DNA of 37,788 nucleotides from Desulfarculus sp. (GTDB taxonomy: Bacteria > Desulfobacterota > Desulfarculia > Desulfarculales > Desulfarculaceae), in contig JACQYR010000015.1 of assembly GCA_016208115.1 (NCBI GenBank), positions 1-37,788 of the forward strand. The letters run 5' to 3'. The translations under genes were made by a program, and so were the position numbers. The notes under the pieces are model-generated. The model did no database searches. It worked only from the letters and a program-made list of their open reading frames with translations, and was not told the origin of the DNA. Positions 1-7,975 of this stretch are shown one piece after another (the first letter of the stretch is position 1; each line of letters opens with the position of its first letter).

Positions 1-2497
1 TCAGCTCGGTCAGCGCGATCAACTCGATCTCCCGGAAGCGGTCCCACTCCTGGGTCACCACCTGGTAGAGCGACTCGATGGCCCGCTTGTACTGCTTCTG
101 CCCCGCCAGCACCAGGGCCAGGTCGCGGCAGGACTGGGGCTCCTCGGGGCGCAGCCGCAAGACCTCCTGGAAGGCCAGGCGGGCCGCCTCCAGGTGCCCC
201 GCCTGGGCCAAGCGGTGGGCCATGGTGCGCAAGAGCGCCGGGTCCTCCAGGCGCAGCTCGGCCACGTTGGACAGCACCCTTAGGCCCAGTTCCTCCTGCT
301 TGTGCTGAAAGAAGAAGTCGGCGCAGTCCAGGTAGAAGCCGGCGGCCTGGCCGTGCTCCCGGCGCAGGTCCAGGTAGGTCTTATACTGTTGGCCCGGGGC
401 GGCCTTCTTGAGCTGGGCCAGGTAGGGGGTCTCCGGGTCCCAGGGCTGGAGGCTTATCTGGGCCGGGGGCGCGGCGGGGCCTTGATCCTCTCCGCCTCCG
501 CCTCCGCCATCTCCAGCCCTCTTGGCCATCTTGCGCGAAAAGGCCATCTGGGGGGACGGGGAGGGCGCGGGCATGGGCGGCGGGGCCAGGGCCTCGCGGG
601 GGGCCTGGGCGCCCAGGCTCCGCTCGCGCTCGGACCCTGGGGCCTGGGGCTTGGGCGGCTGGTACTTGAAGCTGGGGGGGTACTGGAAGTCCTTTTGCCA
701 CCACTGCACCCGCTTCTGCCACAGGCCCAGGACCCAGTCCAGCTTGTCGCGCTTCTTGTCCTGGGCCAGGGCCTCCAGGCGCCCCGCCTCCACGAAATAC
801 TGGCGCCGCATCTCGGGCTGGGACTGGGGCGGCGGCACCCGGTGCCGCAGGTACTGCGCGAGGTTCTCCAGCACCAAAAGCGAGGTGCCGGGCGTGACCA
901 GGCCGAACTCCTGACCCAGGCGCACCATGTCCTTTTGCCGGCCCCGACCCGCCAAGGCCAGATCGTCCAGCTTCTTCTGGGCCCAGGCCAGGGCCAGCAG
1001 CCGCCCCTCAGTGGCCTGGGTCTTGCTCAATTGGAACACGGCCTGGCCCAGCACCCTTCCCTGGCGGCCGTAGGCGATAGTCACCTCGGCTTGATCGGCC
1101 AAGAGCTTGCCGCCCAGGCTGAAGAGCCCGGCCACGGGCTGACCGGCCCTGGGCAGCACCTCGGCCACGGCGCCGTCGAGGGCCTCCAGAGACATGAAGA
1201 CCAGGGGCGGGGCGGCCAGGGCCTTGAGCACCGTCTCCTGGTCCAGGGTGGCCAGGTTGAAGTACTGGCCGCCGCTTTGCTGGGCCACCTGGCGCAGGAG
1301 CGCGTGGTGGGCCGTGGCCTGGCCGCTGAAGGCCTGCACCGGGGCGGCGAAGGCCCTAGGCTCCTCCTGGCCGAAGGTGGAGAGCCCGTCGCTGAAGAGC
1401 AGGTACAAATCCGGCGGCGCGGCCTGGGCTTCCGGCGGCAGGGCGCCCATCTGGGTGCCGCCGTCGTAGTCCACGGCCCCTAGGGCGGCCATCAGTTCGG
1501 CGCTGTCGCCGTCCCGCACCTGGAAGCGCCGGCTGGGCTCGGCCTGGTGGCGGAAGAGAATCAAGTCCACCTCCAGGCTGGGGGCCTTTAGCTGGGCCAG
1601 GTAGGCTTTCAAGAGGCCCAGTTCCCGGGGCAGGTCGGCGGTGGCCCGGGAGGCCGAGGCGTCCCACAAGATGGCGATACGCCGGGGCGGCGGAGAGGGC
1701 GCGGCCTCGGGGAATGCCGCCGGGAAGTCGTACAGGCAGAAGTAGTGCTGGCCGTCGGGGGCCTTCTCCACCACGGCCTGGGGGCGGTCCACCTGGGGCA
1801 GGGCGATGACCAGGTCATGCTTGAGGGGCTGGCCCGCCAGGGTGGTCTCGGCCACGAAGCTGTCTCGCCAGCGGGCGAAGTTGAAGTTGGCCAGGGAGCC
1901 CGCCTTGACCTGGGGCGGGGCCAGGGGCTTGACCACTTCCACCCGCAGCGAGAAATGCTCCACCGGCTGAGGGAAGCGCAGGGGCAGGTGATAGCTGGCG
2001 CCGCCTGGCTCCACCACCAGTTGCGACAGATAGCGCACCATCACCGTGCGCGCGCCCTGGGGCGGGATGGGGAAGACCCGGGTGCGGAAATTGTTGCCCC
2101 CCACCATCTCCACCAGGCCGGGGTCCACGCCCTGGCGGACCTCCTTCTCGAAGACCTGGCGGGCCTGGTCCTTCTCCACCACCACGCCATCCACCAAGCG
2201 GCCGCCCACGTCCAGGCCATAGCCGCTGACCGTGGCGCCCTCGGGCAGGGGGAAATCCAGGTCGCCGGCCAGGACCAGGGGGTTGGGGTTGTGGAAGGTG
2301 ATGGTCAGGCGGGTCTCGGCCAAAAAACCCAGGATGCGGGCCTGGGCCTCCACCCGGGTGATGGCCAGAGGCTGGGAGCGCTCCTGCACCCGCACCACCA
2401 GGGCCGGCGGCCTGGCCTCCTGGGCACTGGCCGCGCCGGCCCAGAGCGCCAGGCCAAGGACCAGCCAGCAGAGCGGATTACGTGCCATGGCGTGCAT
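1..2497 (-). CDS. VIT and vWA domain protein with C-terminal TPR-like region (3' end beyond window)
   Basis: The minus-strand frame is open from 2497 to the window edge, so the C-terminus is missing; about 832 residues are visible. The start ATG at 2497 has GGGAGG just upstream and opens a signal peptide ending near residue 26 (WAGAASAQ). Residues about 30-160 resemble a VIT domain (FLAETRLTITFHNPNP; PLPEGATVSGYGLDV). A von Willebrand A domain follows from about 268, with the MIDAS motif DASAS near 277 and FSDG near 366. A proline-rich linker and a run of six glycines lie at about 610-672. The visible end (about 740-832) looks like TPR helices. VIT-vWA proteins of this layout are envelope proteins of unknown partner; the role here is not determined. 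It is divergent from the TPR gene at 2743. Confidence 0.85.
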   Translation of the reverse strand, partial: MHAMARNPLCWLVLGLALWAGAASAQEARPPALVVRVQERSQPLAITRVEAQARILGFLAETRLTITFHNPNPLVLAGDLDFPLPEGATVSGYGLDVGGRLVDGVVVEKDQARQVFEKEVRQGVDPGLVEMVGGNNFRTRVFPIPPQGARTVMVRYLSQLVVEPGGASYHLPLRFPQPVEHFSLRVEVVKPLAPPQVKAGSLANFNFARWRDSFVAETTLAGQPLKHDLVIALPQVDRPQAVVEKAPDGQHYFCLYDFPAAFPEAAPSPPPRRIAILWDASASRATADLPRELGLLKAYLAQLKAPSLEVDLILFRHQAEPSRRFQVRDGDSAELMAALGAVDYDGGTQMGALPPEAQAAPPDLYLLFSDGLSTFGQEEPRAFAAPVQAFSGQATAHHALLRQVAQQSGGQYFNLATLDQETVLKALAAPPLVFMSLEALDGAVAEVLPRAGQPVAGLFSLGGKLLADQAEVTIAYGRQGRVLGQAVFQLSKTQATEGRLLALAWAQKKLDDLALAGRGRQKDMVRLGQEFGLVTPGTSLLVLENLAQYLRHRVPPPQSQPEMRRQYFVEAGRLEALAQDKKRDKLDWVLGLWQKRVQWWQKDFQYPPSFKYQPPKPQAPGSERERSLGAQAPREALAPPPMPAPSPSPQMAFSRKMAKRAGDGGGGGGEDQGPAAPPAQISLQPWDPETPYLAQLKKAAPGQQYKTYLDLRREHGQAAGFYLDCADFFFQHKQEELGLRVLSNVAELRLEDPALLRTMAHRLAQAGHLEAARLAFQEVLRLRPEEPQSCRDLALVLAGQKQYKRAIESLYQVVTQEWDRFREIELIALTEL

Positions 2498-2742
2498 GCT
2501 AGCCTCCCTGAAATTTTTTCGGCACCCCCCAGGGCCACCCCCAGACTATCGTGGGCGGCATTGCCTTAAGTGTAAGGGCATCCCCTGCCCTGCTCCAAGC
2601 CAATCTTGGGCCTGGCCGGCGGCATTCCATACTGGGTCAGGGCGCTAAAATGCATCGCCGCCAGCGGCAAAATTAATTACAATGGGCCTGCCTGCCAAAC
2701 CCCGCCCCAGGCGGCGGACCACCACAGGCGCGAGGAGCGGGC

Positions 2743-3342
2743 ATGGGTCTTGGGCGGCAAATACTGGTGGCCCTCTTGTGCGGCCTTTTGTGGGCGGCGC
2801 CGGTGGCGGCGGCCGGCCTGCCAGAGGAGATAGCCGCCGCCGTGGCCGCCCGCGACCGCCACGACTACCCCTCGGCCATCAGGATACTCACCAGGCTCAT
2901 CCGCCAGGATAAACTGCCCAAGCAGGCCCTGGGCTCGGTGTACGGCATGCGGGGGGTCTTCTGGCAGGAGCAGCGCGAATACTACCGGGCCATCGCCGAC
3001 TTCACCCGGGCCACCCAGCTCATCCCCGAGCAGGGCGAACCCTACAACAACCTGGCCTGGATTTTCGCCACCTGTAGTGACCCCGACTTCCGCAACGCGG
3101 AACTTGCTTTAAAAAACGCCCTCAAGGCCGTGGAGTTGCTAAGGGAAAGCCCGGACAGCCTGGACACCCTGGCCGCTGCCTACGCCGAGGCTGGACGCTT
3201 TGCAGAGGCGGTGCGCACCATGGAGCGGGTGGTGGCCTGGTGTGAGCAACAAGGCGAACCCACCCGCCTGGAGCAGGCCCGCCAGCATCTGGCCGCCTAT
3301 CGCCAGGGCCAGCCCTGGCGGGACCAGCCCCGCCGGCCCTGA
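2743..3342 (+). CDS. Periplasmic TPR-repeat protein
   Basis: A 199-residue protein starting at ATG 2743, preceded by CGAGGAG. Residues 1-23 form a signal peptide ending VAAAG. The rest is a set of TPR-like helical hairpins: residues about 30-55, 62-95 (YYRAIADFTRATQLIPEQGE), 96-150 and 140-175 (LDTLAAAYAEAGRFAEAVRT). TPR proteins are protein-protein scaffolds, so no enzymatic activity is implied. It lies 28 bp upstream of a nucleoside transporter gene and could be co-transcribed with it, but no functional link is apparent. It contains the NNLAWIFATC motif often seen in such secreted TPR proteins. Confidence 0.8.
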   Translation: MGLGRQILVALLCGLLWAAPVAAAGLPEEIAAAVAARDRHDYPSAIRILTRLIRQDKLPKQALGSVYGMRGVFWQEQREYYRAIADFTRATQLIPEQGEPYNNLAWIFATCSDPDFRNAELALKNALKAVELLRESPDSLDTLAAAYAEAGRFAEAVRTMERVVAWCEQQGEPTRLEQARQHLAAYRQGQPWRDQPRRP

Positions 3343-3370
3343 CCCTCAACCTCCCCCTGGAAAAGAGTTC

Positions 3371-4609
3371 ATGTCGCGCAGCATGTTGGGATATCTGGCC
3401 CTGTTGTTCATGGCCTGGCTGTGCAGCAGCAACCGCCGCCGGGTGCCCTGGCGCATCGTGGCCGCCGGCACCCTGCTGCAACTGGCCATCGCCCTGGCCA
3501 TGTTCAAGATCAGCTTCTTTCGAGGCTTCTTTTTGGCCCTTAACCAGGCGGCCCTGGCCTTGGAGGAGGCCACCCTGGCCGGCACCAGCTTTGTCTTCGG
3601 CTACCTGGGGGGAGGGCCCCTGCCCTTCGGCGAGCCCTCGCCGGGCGCGGCCTATGTCTTTGCCTTCCGCGCCCTGCCCATGATTATCGTGGTGGGGGGC
3701 CTGGCGGCCCTCTTGTACCACTGGCGGGTCATACCCGTGGTGGTGCGCGGCTTCTCCTTCGTGCTGCGCAAGACCATGGGCATCGGCGGCGCCCTGGGGG
3801 TGGGGGCCTCGGCCACCATCTTTTTGGGCGTGCTGGAAGGCCCCCTGGTCATACGGCCCTACCTGTCCATCTTGACCAAGAGCGAGATGTTCTCCCTGAT
3901 GACCTGCGGCCTGGCCTGCATCGCCGGCACGGTGCTGGTGGTCTACGCCGGCCTGTTGCGCGAGGTGATCCCCGACTCCCTGGGGCACATCCTCACCGCC
4001 TCCATCATCCACGCCCCGGCGGCCCTGGTGGTGGCGGCCATCATGGTGCCCGAGGAAAAGGAACCCACCATGGGCGACCAGTTGCCGCCCTCCCCCGCCT
4101 CGGGCAGCATGGACGCCGTGACCCGGGGCACCAGCGACGGCCTGCACCTGTTCCTGGCCGTGGTGGCCATGATCGTCTCGCTCTTGGCCCTGGTCAAGCT
4201 GTGCAATATCGTCATGGCCTGGTTTCCCGACCTGGCCGGCGCGCCGCTGTCCCTGGAGCGCATGTTCGGTTGGGTCATGGCCCCGGTGGTCTGGCTCATG
4301 GGCGTGCCCTGGGCCGAGGCCCACATTGCCGGCCAGCTCATGGGCACCAAAACCATGCTCAACGAGTTCATCGCCTACATCCAGATGTCCAAGCTGCCGG
4401 CCGAGGCGCTCTCGCCTAATAGCGACCTCATCATGACCTACGCCATGTGCGGCTTCGCCAACTTCGGCAGCCTGGGCATCCTGCTGGGCGGCCTGGCCAG
4501 CCTGGTGCCCGAGCGCCGGGGCGAGCTGGCCAGCCTGGGGCTACGGGCCATGCTGGGCGGCACCCTGGCCTCCTGCCTCACCGGGGCCATCGTGGGCATG
4601 ATCTACTGA
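3371..4609 (+). CDS. Concentrative nucleoside transporter (CNT family)
   Basis: A 412-residue inner-membrane protein from ATG 3371 (GGAAAAGAG upstream), the usual CNT length. The order of features matches the family: an N-terminal membrane segment, a gate-type central domain, re-entrant hairpin HP1 at about residue 155 (IFLGVLEGPLVIRPYL) and the C-terminal core with GTKTMLNEFIAY and CGFANFGSLGI. CNT proteins import nucleosides with Na+ or H+. The second half, including the N-E-F and G-F-A-N signatures that bind the ribose and cation, is intact. Unusual: the HP1 motif that normally reads G-Q-[TS]-E-A-P is G-V-L-E-G-P, so the residues that contact the base in characterised CNTs are changed and the substrate may differ. 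The stop codon overlaps the first base of a hairpin array. Confidence 0.9.
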   Translation: MSRSMLGYLALLFMAWLCSSNRRRVPWRIVAAGTLLQLAIALAMFKISFFRGFFLALNQAALALEEATLAGTSFVFGYLGGGPLPFGEPSPGAAYVFAFRALPMIIVVGGLAALLYHWRVIPVVVRGFSFVLRKTMGIGGALGVGASATIFLGVLEGPLVIRPYLSILTKSEMFSLMTCGLACIAGTVLVVYAGLLREVIPDSLGHILTASIIHAPAALVVAAIMVPEEKEPTMGDQLPPSPASGSMDAVTRGTSDGLHLFLAVVAMIVSLLALVKLCNIVMAWFPDLAGAPLSLERMFGWVMAPVVWLMGVPWAEAHIAGQLMGTKTMLNEFIAYIQMSKLPAEALSPNSDLIMTYAMCGFANFGSLGILLGGLASLVPERRGELASLGLRAMLGGTLASCLTGAIVGMIY

Positions 4610-4758
4610 TACCAAGTTGCGATTAAACGAGTAGGTTGATCGCAACTTGGTATGCGGGCCATGGATGGCCCGCCGGGCGCGAAAGCGCCCGGGAGGCCGG
4701 GCAAAACACTCTTTTGCCCGGCCGATAAGCAATCAAAGCCATGGATGGCTTTGATTGC
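4609..4758 (+). repeat. Array of five back-to-back hairpins; includes copy 1 of a dispersed repeat
   Basis: Five inverted repeats follow one another almost without spacers. (1) 4609-4626 pairs with 4636-4653, 18 bp with one wobble. (2) 4654-4661 with 4666-4673, loop TGGA. (3) 4673-4680 with 4685-4692, loop GAAA. (4) 4695-4706 with 4712-4723, 12 bp. (5) 4729-4741 with 4746-4758, 13 bp, loop TGGA. The portion 4609-4706 is related, in inverted orientation, to 29154-29234. It lies directly after the CNT stop codon and 21 bp before the next start, so it may act as terminator or mRNA stabiliser as well as being a REP/MITE-like element. Confidence 0.85.
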
Positions 4759-4779
4759 ATCCAGGTATAAGGAAATACC

Positions 4780-5811
4780 GTGCCCCGACCCAATCTGAAA
4801 ACCTGGCTCAGCCTGGCCATCAGCCTGGCCTGCCTGGCCTACGTGCTGCGCGAGATGGATTTCGGGCGCCTGTGGGAGATGCTGCGCCAGGTCAACCCCC
4901 TCTACGTGGTGGGGGTCAACCTGCTCTACGCGCTCAGCCTGACCATCCGCACCTGGCGCTGGCAGGGGCTGATGCGCCCGGTCAAGTCCGTGGGCTTCGC
5001 GCCCCTGTTCTCGGCCAACCTCATCGGCTTCATGGCCAACAACATCCTGCCCGCCCGGGTGGGCGAGGTGGTGCGGGGCTGGACCGGCGCCCGCCTGGCC
5101 GAGGTGCCGGTCTCCTCGTCCCTGGCCACCATCGTGGTGGAACGCCTGCTGGACGTGCCGGTGCTGCTGGGTTTTTTGGTGGTGATGCTCCAGTTCGTGG
5201 ACCCCGGCGGCCGGGCCGAGGGCATCGGCGTGGAGTATTTGCACGCCGCCGGCTGGAGCCTCCTGACCGGCTACCTCATCGCGCTGGCGGTGATGGCGGC
5301 GGTGCTCATCTGGCCCAGGCCCATGACCGGCCTGCTGACCCGCCTGGCGGCCCGGTTCAGCCCCAGGCTGGCCGAGCGGGTCCAACGCCTGCTGGGATCG
5401 TTCCTGCGCGGCCTGTCTACCATGGGCCAGGGCCGGGCCTTGCTCAACCTGCTGTGCCTGTCGGTCTTGGTGCGGCTGCCCATCCTGGGCATGCACTATG
5501 TCTTCCTACCCGCCGTGGGCCTGCCCCAAAACCTGTTCGTGGCCGCCATGGCCGCCCTGGGCCACGGCCTGGCGCTGACCATCCCCGCCGCGCCGGGCTA
5601 CATCGGTACTTACCAGTTGGGCGTGTTCTGGGCCTTGCTGCTGGCCGGGGCGCCCCGTGAGCCGGCCCTGGCCTACGCGGTGATCTTCTGGGCGGCCCAG
5701 TATTTCCCTCTGGTGCTGGCCGGCCTGGTGGAGACCTACCGCCACGGCCTGGCCCTGTCCAGCCTGAGCCGCCAGGGCCAGGAACTGGCCGGCTCGGAGC
5801 CCCAGGCCTGA
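4780..5811 (+). CDS. YbhN/LPG-synthase TM-region family membrane protein
   Basis: A 343-residue polytopic membrane protein starting at GTG 4780 (TAAGGAAA upstream). It matches the lysylphosphatidylglycerol synthase transmembrane (flippase-like, UPF0104) family: N-terminal LAISLACLAYVLREMDFGRL, the conserved ANLIGFMANNILPARVGEVV around residues 80-100, and AAPGYIGTYQLGVFWALLL around 272-290. Family members without the C-terminal synthase domain are often linked to lipid or glycolipid export across the inner membrane; the substrate cannot be read from sequence. It is separated from the CNT gene by the hairpin array and probably transcribed alone or by read-through. The C-terminus is short and hydrophilic. 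Confidence 0.85.
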   Translation: MPRPNLKTWLSLAISLACLAYVLREMDFGRLWEMLRQVNPLYVVGVNLLYALSLTIRTWRWQGLMRPVKSVGFAPLFSANLIGFMANNILPARVGEVVRGWTGARLAEVPVSSSLATIVVERLLDVPVLLGFLVVMLQFVDPGGRAEGIGVEYLHAAGWSLLTGYLIALAVMAAVLIWPRPMTGLLTRLAARFSPRLAERVQRLLGSFLRGLSTMGQGRALLNLLCLSVLVRLPILGMHYVFLPAVGLPQNLFVAAMAALGHGLALTIPAAPGYIGTYQLGVFWALLLAGAPREPALAYAVIFWAAQYFPLVLAGLVETYRHGLALSSLSRQGQELAGSEPQA

Positions 5812-6130
5812 CCGCGAAAGGGGCGGAGACGAGAAGAAGAGAAGTGTTGGAGTAAGGGTGAGAGCTTCCCGGCGCCAGGCCCTGGCGTAGGCCGCAAACA
5901 CTTGGGTTAAAAATAATCAGGGAAGGAATGCGGGGCCTCGGATGGCCCTTTCCCTTTCCAAGCCCCTTGGCCAGGCCTCGTTCATCTCACGGCTTTTCCT
6001 TCCCTGGCTCTTGTTTCACCCCGCCCCCGGGGGGGCCCGGGCTATCGCGGCTTGACCCCCCCGGGCCGGCCCAGTACCCTTAGCCTTGCCGAGAGCGCGG
6101 GACAGAGGCAAGGGCCGGAGGGAGTCAAAT
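5812..6130. other. Intergenic stretch without a gene
   Basis: About 320 bp with no supported gene. A small stem (GGGCC 5933-5937 with GGCCC 5944-5948) followed by a pyrimidine-rich run could be a weak terminator for the upstream gene. An AT-rich patch lies at about 5907-5920. GGAGGGAG at 6117-6124 is the ribosome binding site of the next gene. Confidence 0.5.
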
Positions 6131-6676
6131 GTGTGCACACCCATAGGACATGCCCTGGCCGGGGTGGCCCTGGGCCTGGCGGCCAGCCGCCGGGGCCCCT
6201 GGCTGAGCCCCTGGCGGGACCTGGCCTTCTGCGCCCTGGTCTCCCAGGCCCCAGACCTGGACTTCGTGCCCGGCCTGCTCCTGGGCGCGGTGGAGGAATA
6301 CCACCACGGCATCAGCCACTCGCTGGGTTTCGCGGTGGTGGCCGGGCTGGTCTGCGCGGCCCTGGGCTGGCGGCAAGGGCTGGCCATGCGCTGGGGGCTT
6401 TTGGGGGCGCTGTTGTACCTGGCGCACGTGCTCCTGGACTACACCACGGTCTCGCCCCGGGGCATACCCCTGTGGTGGCCCTTCAGCGAGGCGCGCGTCC
6501 TGGCCGACCAGCCTTTCTTCATTGACGTGTGGCGCCGGCCCCTGGGCTGGCCCCTGGTCTGGCACAACCTGGGGGCCGTGGCCCTGGAGACGGCGGTGCT
6601 GGGTCCGCCGGCAGCGCTGATGTTGTGGCTGCGGCGGAGGTGGTTCCAGACGCCGGCGGCTCCCCGGATTGGCTAG
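6131..6676 (+). CDS. YdjM/DUF457-type membrane-bound metal-dependent hydrolase
   Basis: A 181-residue membrane protein. GTG 6131 is chosen as start because GGAGGGAG lies seven bases upstream and the protein then begins MCTPIGHALAG, the family's N-terminal histidine motif; the overlapping ATG at 6130 is in a frame that stops at once. Metal-binding-type motifs follow in order: APDLDFVPG, EEYHHGISHSLG (residues about 56-68), LAHVLLDYTT and PLWWPFS. These are diagnostic for the YdjM (formerly YbcI/DUF457) family, inner-membrane proteins annotated as metal-dependent hydrolases without a well-established substrate. It is the last plus-strand gene before a block of minus-strand genes. Confidence 0.85.
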   Translation: MCTPIGHALAGVALGLAASRRGPWLSPWRDLAFCALVSQAPDLDFVPGLLLGAVEEYHHGISHSLGFAVVAGLVCAALGWRQGLAMRWGLLGALLYLAHVLLDYTTVSPRGIPLWWPFSEARVLADQPFFIDVWRRPLGWPLVWHNLGAVALETAVLGPPAALMLWLRRRWFQTPAAPRIG

Positions 6677-6679
6677 TCC

Positions 6680-6784
6680 TGTAGGTTGGGTAGAGCGAAG
6701 CGAAACCCAACATCTTCATTCCTGCGGATCGTGAATAATGTAGACGTTGGGTTACGGGGCGTTAGGCCCCTAACCCAACCTACA
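6680..6784. repeat. Inverted-repeat intergenic element (TGTAGGTTGGGT ends)
   Basis: The ends TGTAGGTTGGGT (6680-6691) and ACCCAACCTACA (6773-6784) are perfect 12-bp inverted repeats. Inside, AACCCAACA (from about 6704) and GACGTTGGGTTACG (from about 6743) repeat the theme, giving nested stems such as the GTTAGGCCCCTAAC stretch. Short elements built on GTAGGTTGGGTT/AACCCAACCTAC are widespread in proteobacterial intergenic DNA. It lies between two convergent genes and may act as a bidirectional terminator. Confidence 0.75.
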
Positions 6785-6824
6785 ACGCCTTTTCTGGATA
6801 CTGGAAAACCGTCTTTGACATCGC

Positions 6825-7892
6825 CTAGCGTAGCGTAATGGCCTTCTCGGGGCACATCTCCTGGCAGCAGAAGCAGACGATGCAGGCTTGATTGTCCACC
6901 TGGGGCAGGCCCTCGTCCATGCCAAGCGCGCCGGCTGGGCAGTGCTCCACGCAGTAGCCGCAGGCCGAGCACTTGTCCGGGTCGGCCTGGGGGCGCAGGC
7001 CGGCCCGGCTGCTCAACAGCCCCTGGATGACCTCGGACTTGCTGATGGCCTCGCCGCTCAGGGGGGGCAGCTTGAAATCGGGGATGACCTCCAGGTCACC
7101 GATGACCTCGATGGCTTTCTCGTCATAATCGCCCAAGCCCAGTTCGCGGGCCTTTTGCAGGAAGCGCAAGCGCCCCGGCTCCAGGCCCATCATGCGGGCC
7201 ATGACCGCATCCAGGGCCACGGCGTTGTCGGCGGCCAGCACCCTGCCGATGTGGCGCAGGTCGGGCGAGGCCGGGCCGTTGCCCTCCATGCCCAGCACGG
7301 CGTCCACGATGAACAGGTCAGCCACCCGCAGGCGGAAGACCTCCACGACCAGCTCGTGAAAGCGCTCGGGCGTGCCGGCCAGGCGGTGCAGCCTGGCCTT
7401 CTGCGCCCCGGGCAGGATGCCGTAGCTGTTCTTGATGCCCCCGGTGAGGATGGTCAGGCCGTGGGTCTTGAACTTGGGCAGGGAGATGAAGACGTCGGCC
7501 TCGGCCACGGCCCGCGAGATGCTGACCTTGGGCAGGTAGGCGGGGTCGAAGTCCCGCTCCACGGCCTCCAGGCCGATGTTCTGGTAGTGGCCCTGGGCGG
7601 CCTCCAGCAGGCCGCAGTGGTGGAAGCTGGCCTCGTTGGCGCCGTAGCTCATCAGGCCGGGGTTGTCGCCCACGATGATCTGGGCCGGGCCGCGCTGCTT
7701 CAGACAATGCACCACCGCCCACAACAGGGCCGGGTGGGTGGTGATACCCTCGGAGGGCCTGGCGGCCCTGAGGACGTTGGGCTTGACCAGCACCTTCTTG
7801 CCCTTGATGGGCAGGGGAAACAACTCCAAGGCCCGCTCCACGGCCGGCCGGCAGTCCTGGTAGTCGCTGGGCTCAATCATCACGCGCCGCAT
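6825..7892 (-). CDS. DUF362 protein with C-terminal 2x[4Fe-4S] ferredoxin domain
   Basis: A 355-residue protein starting at ATG 7892 (AGGAAGG upstream). Residues 1-290 are the DUF362 domain (GKKVLVKPNVL near 31-41; SLPKFKTHGLTILTGGIKNSYG near 137-158; IVDAVLGMEGNGP near 200). Residues about 305-355 hold two cluster-binding motifs, CSACGYCVEHCP and CIVCFCCQEMCP. DUF362-ferredoxin proteins are common in strict anaerobes; their reaction is not established, though an electron-transfer role follows from the clusters. It ends a minus-strand run that begins with a glycosyltransferase, separated from the PA14 gene by 83 bp, so co-transcription is possible but unproven. Confidence 0.9.
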   Translation of the reverse strand: MRRVMIEPSDYQDCRPAVERALELFPLPIKGKKVLVKPNVLRAARPSEGITTHPALLWAVVHCLKQRGPAQIIVGDNPGLMSYGANEASFHHCGLLEAAQGHYQNIGLEAVERDFDPAYLPKVSISRAVAEADVFISLPKFKTHGLTILTGGIKNSYGILPGAQKARLHRLAGTPERFHELVVEVFRLRVADLFIVDAVLGMEGNGPASPDLRHIGRVLAADNAVALDAVMARMMGLEPGRLRFLQKARELGLGDYDEKAIEVIGDLEVIPDFKLPPLSGEAISKSEVIQGLLSSRAGLRPQADPDKCSACGYCVEHCPAGALGMDEGLPQVDNQACIVCFCCQEMCPEKAITLR

Positions 7893-7975
7893 GGGCCTGC
7901 CTTCCTGGGGATTGACAATCGTGCATATTTTTTAAAGATGGCCACGGCTGGAGAGGCTGTCAAGCTGGCGCCGGA

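Noticed and set aside
302-1483. A 393-codon open frame on the plus strand
   Set aside because: It is the complement of the VIT/vWA gene, has a low-complexity Gly/Leu-rich composition typical of GC-rich shadow frames, and shows no domain.
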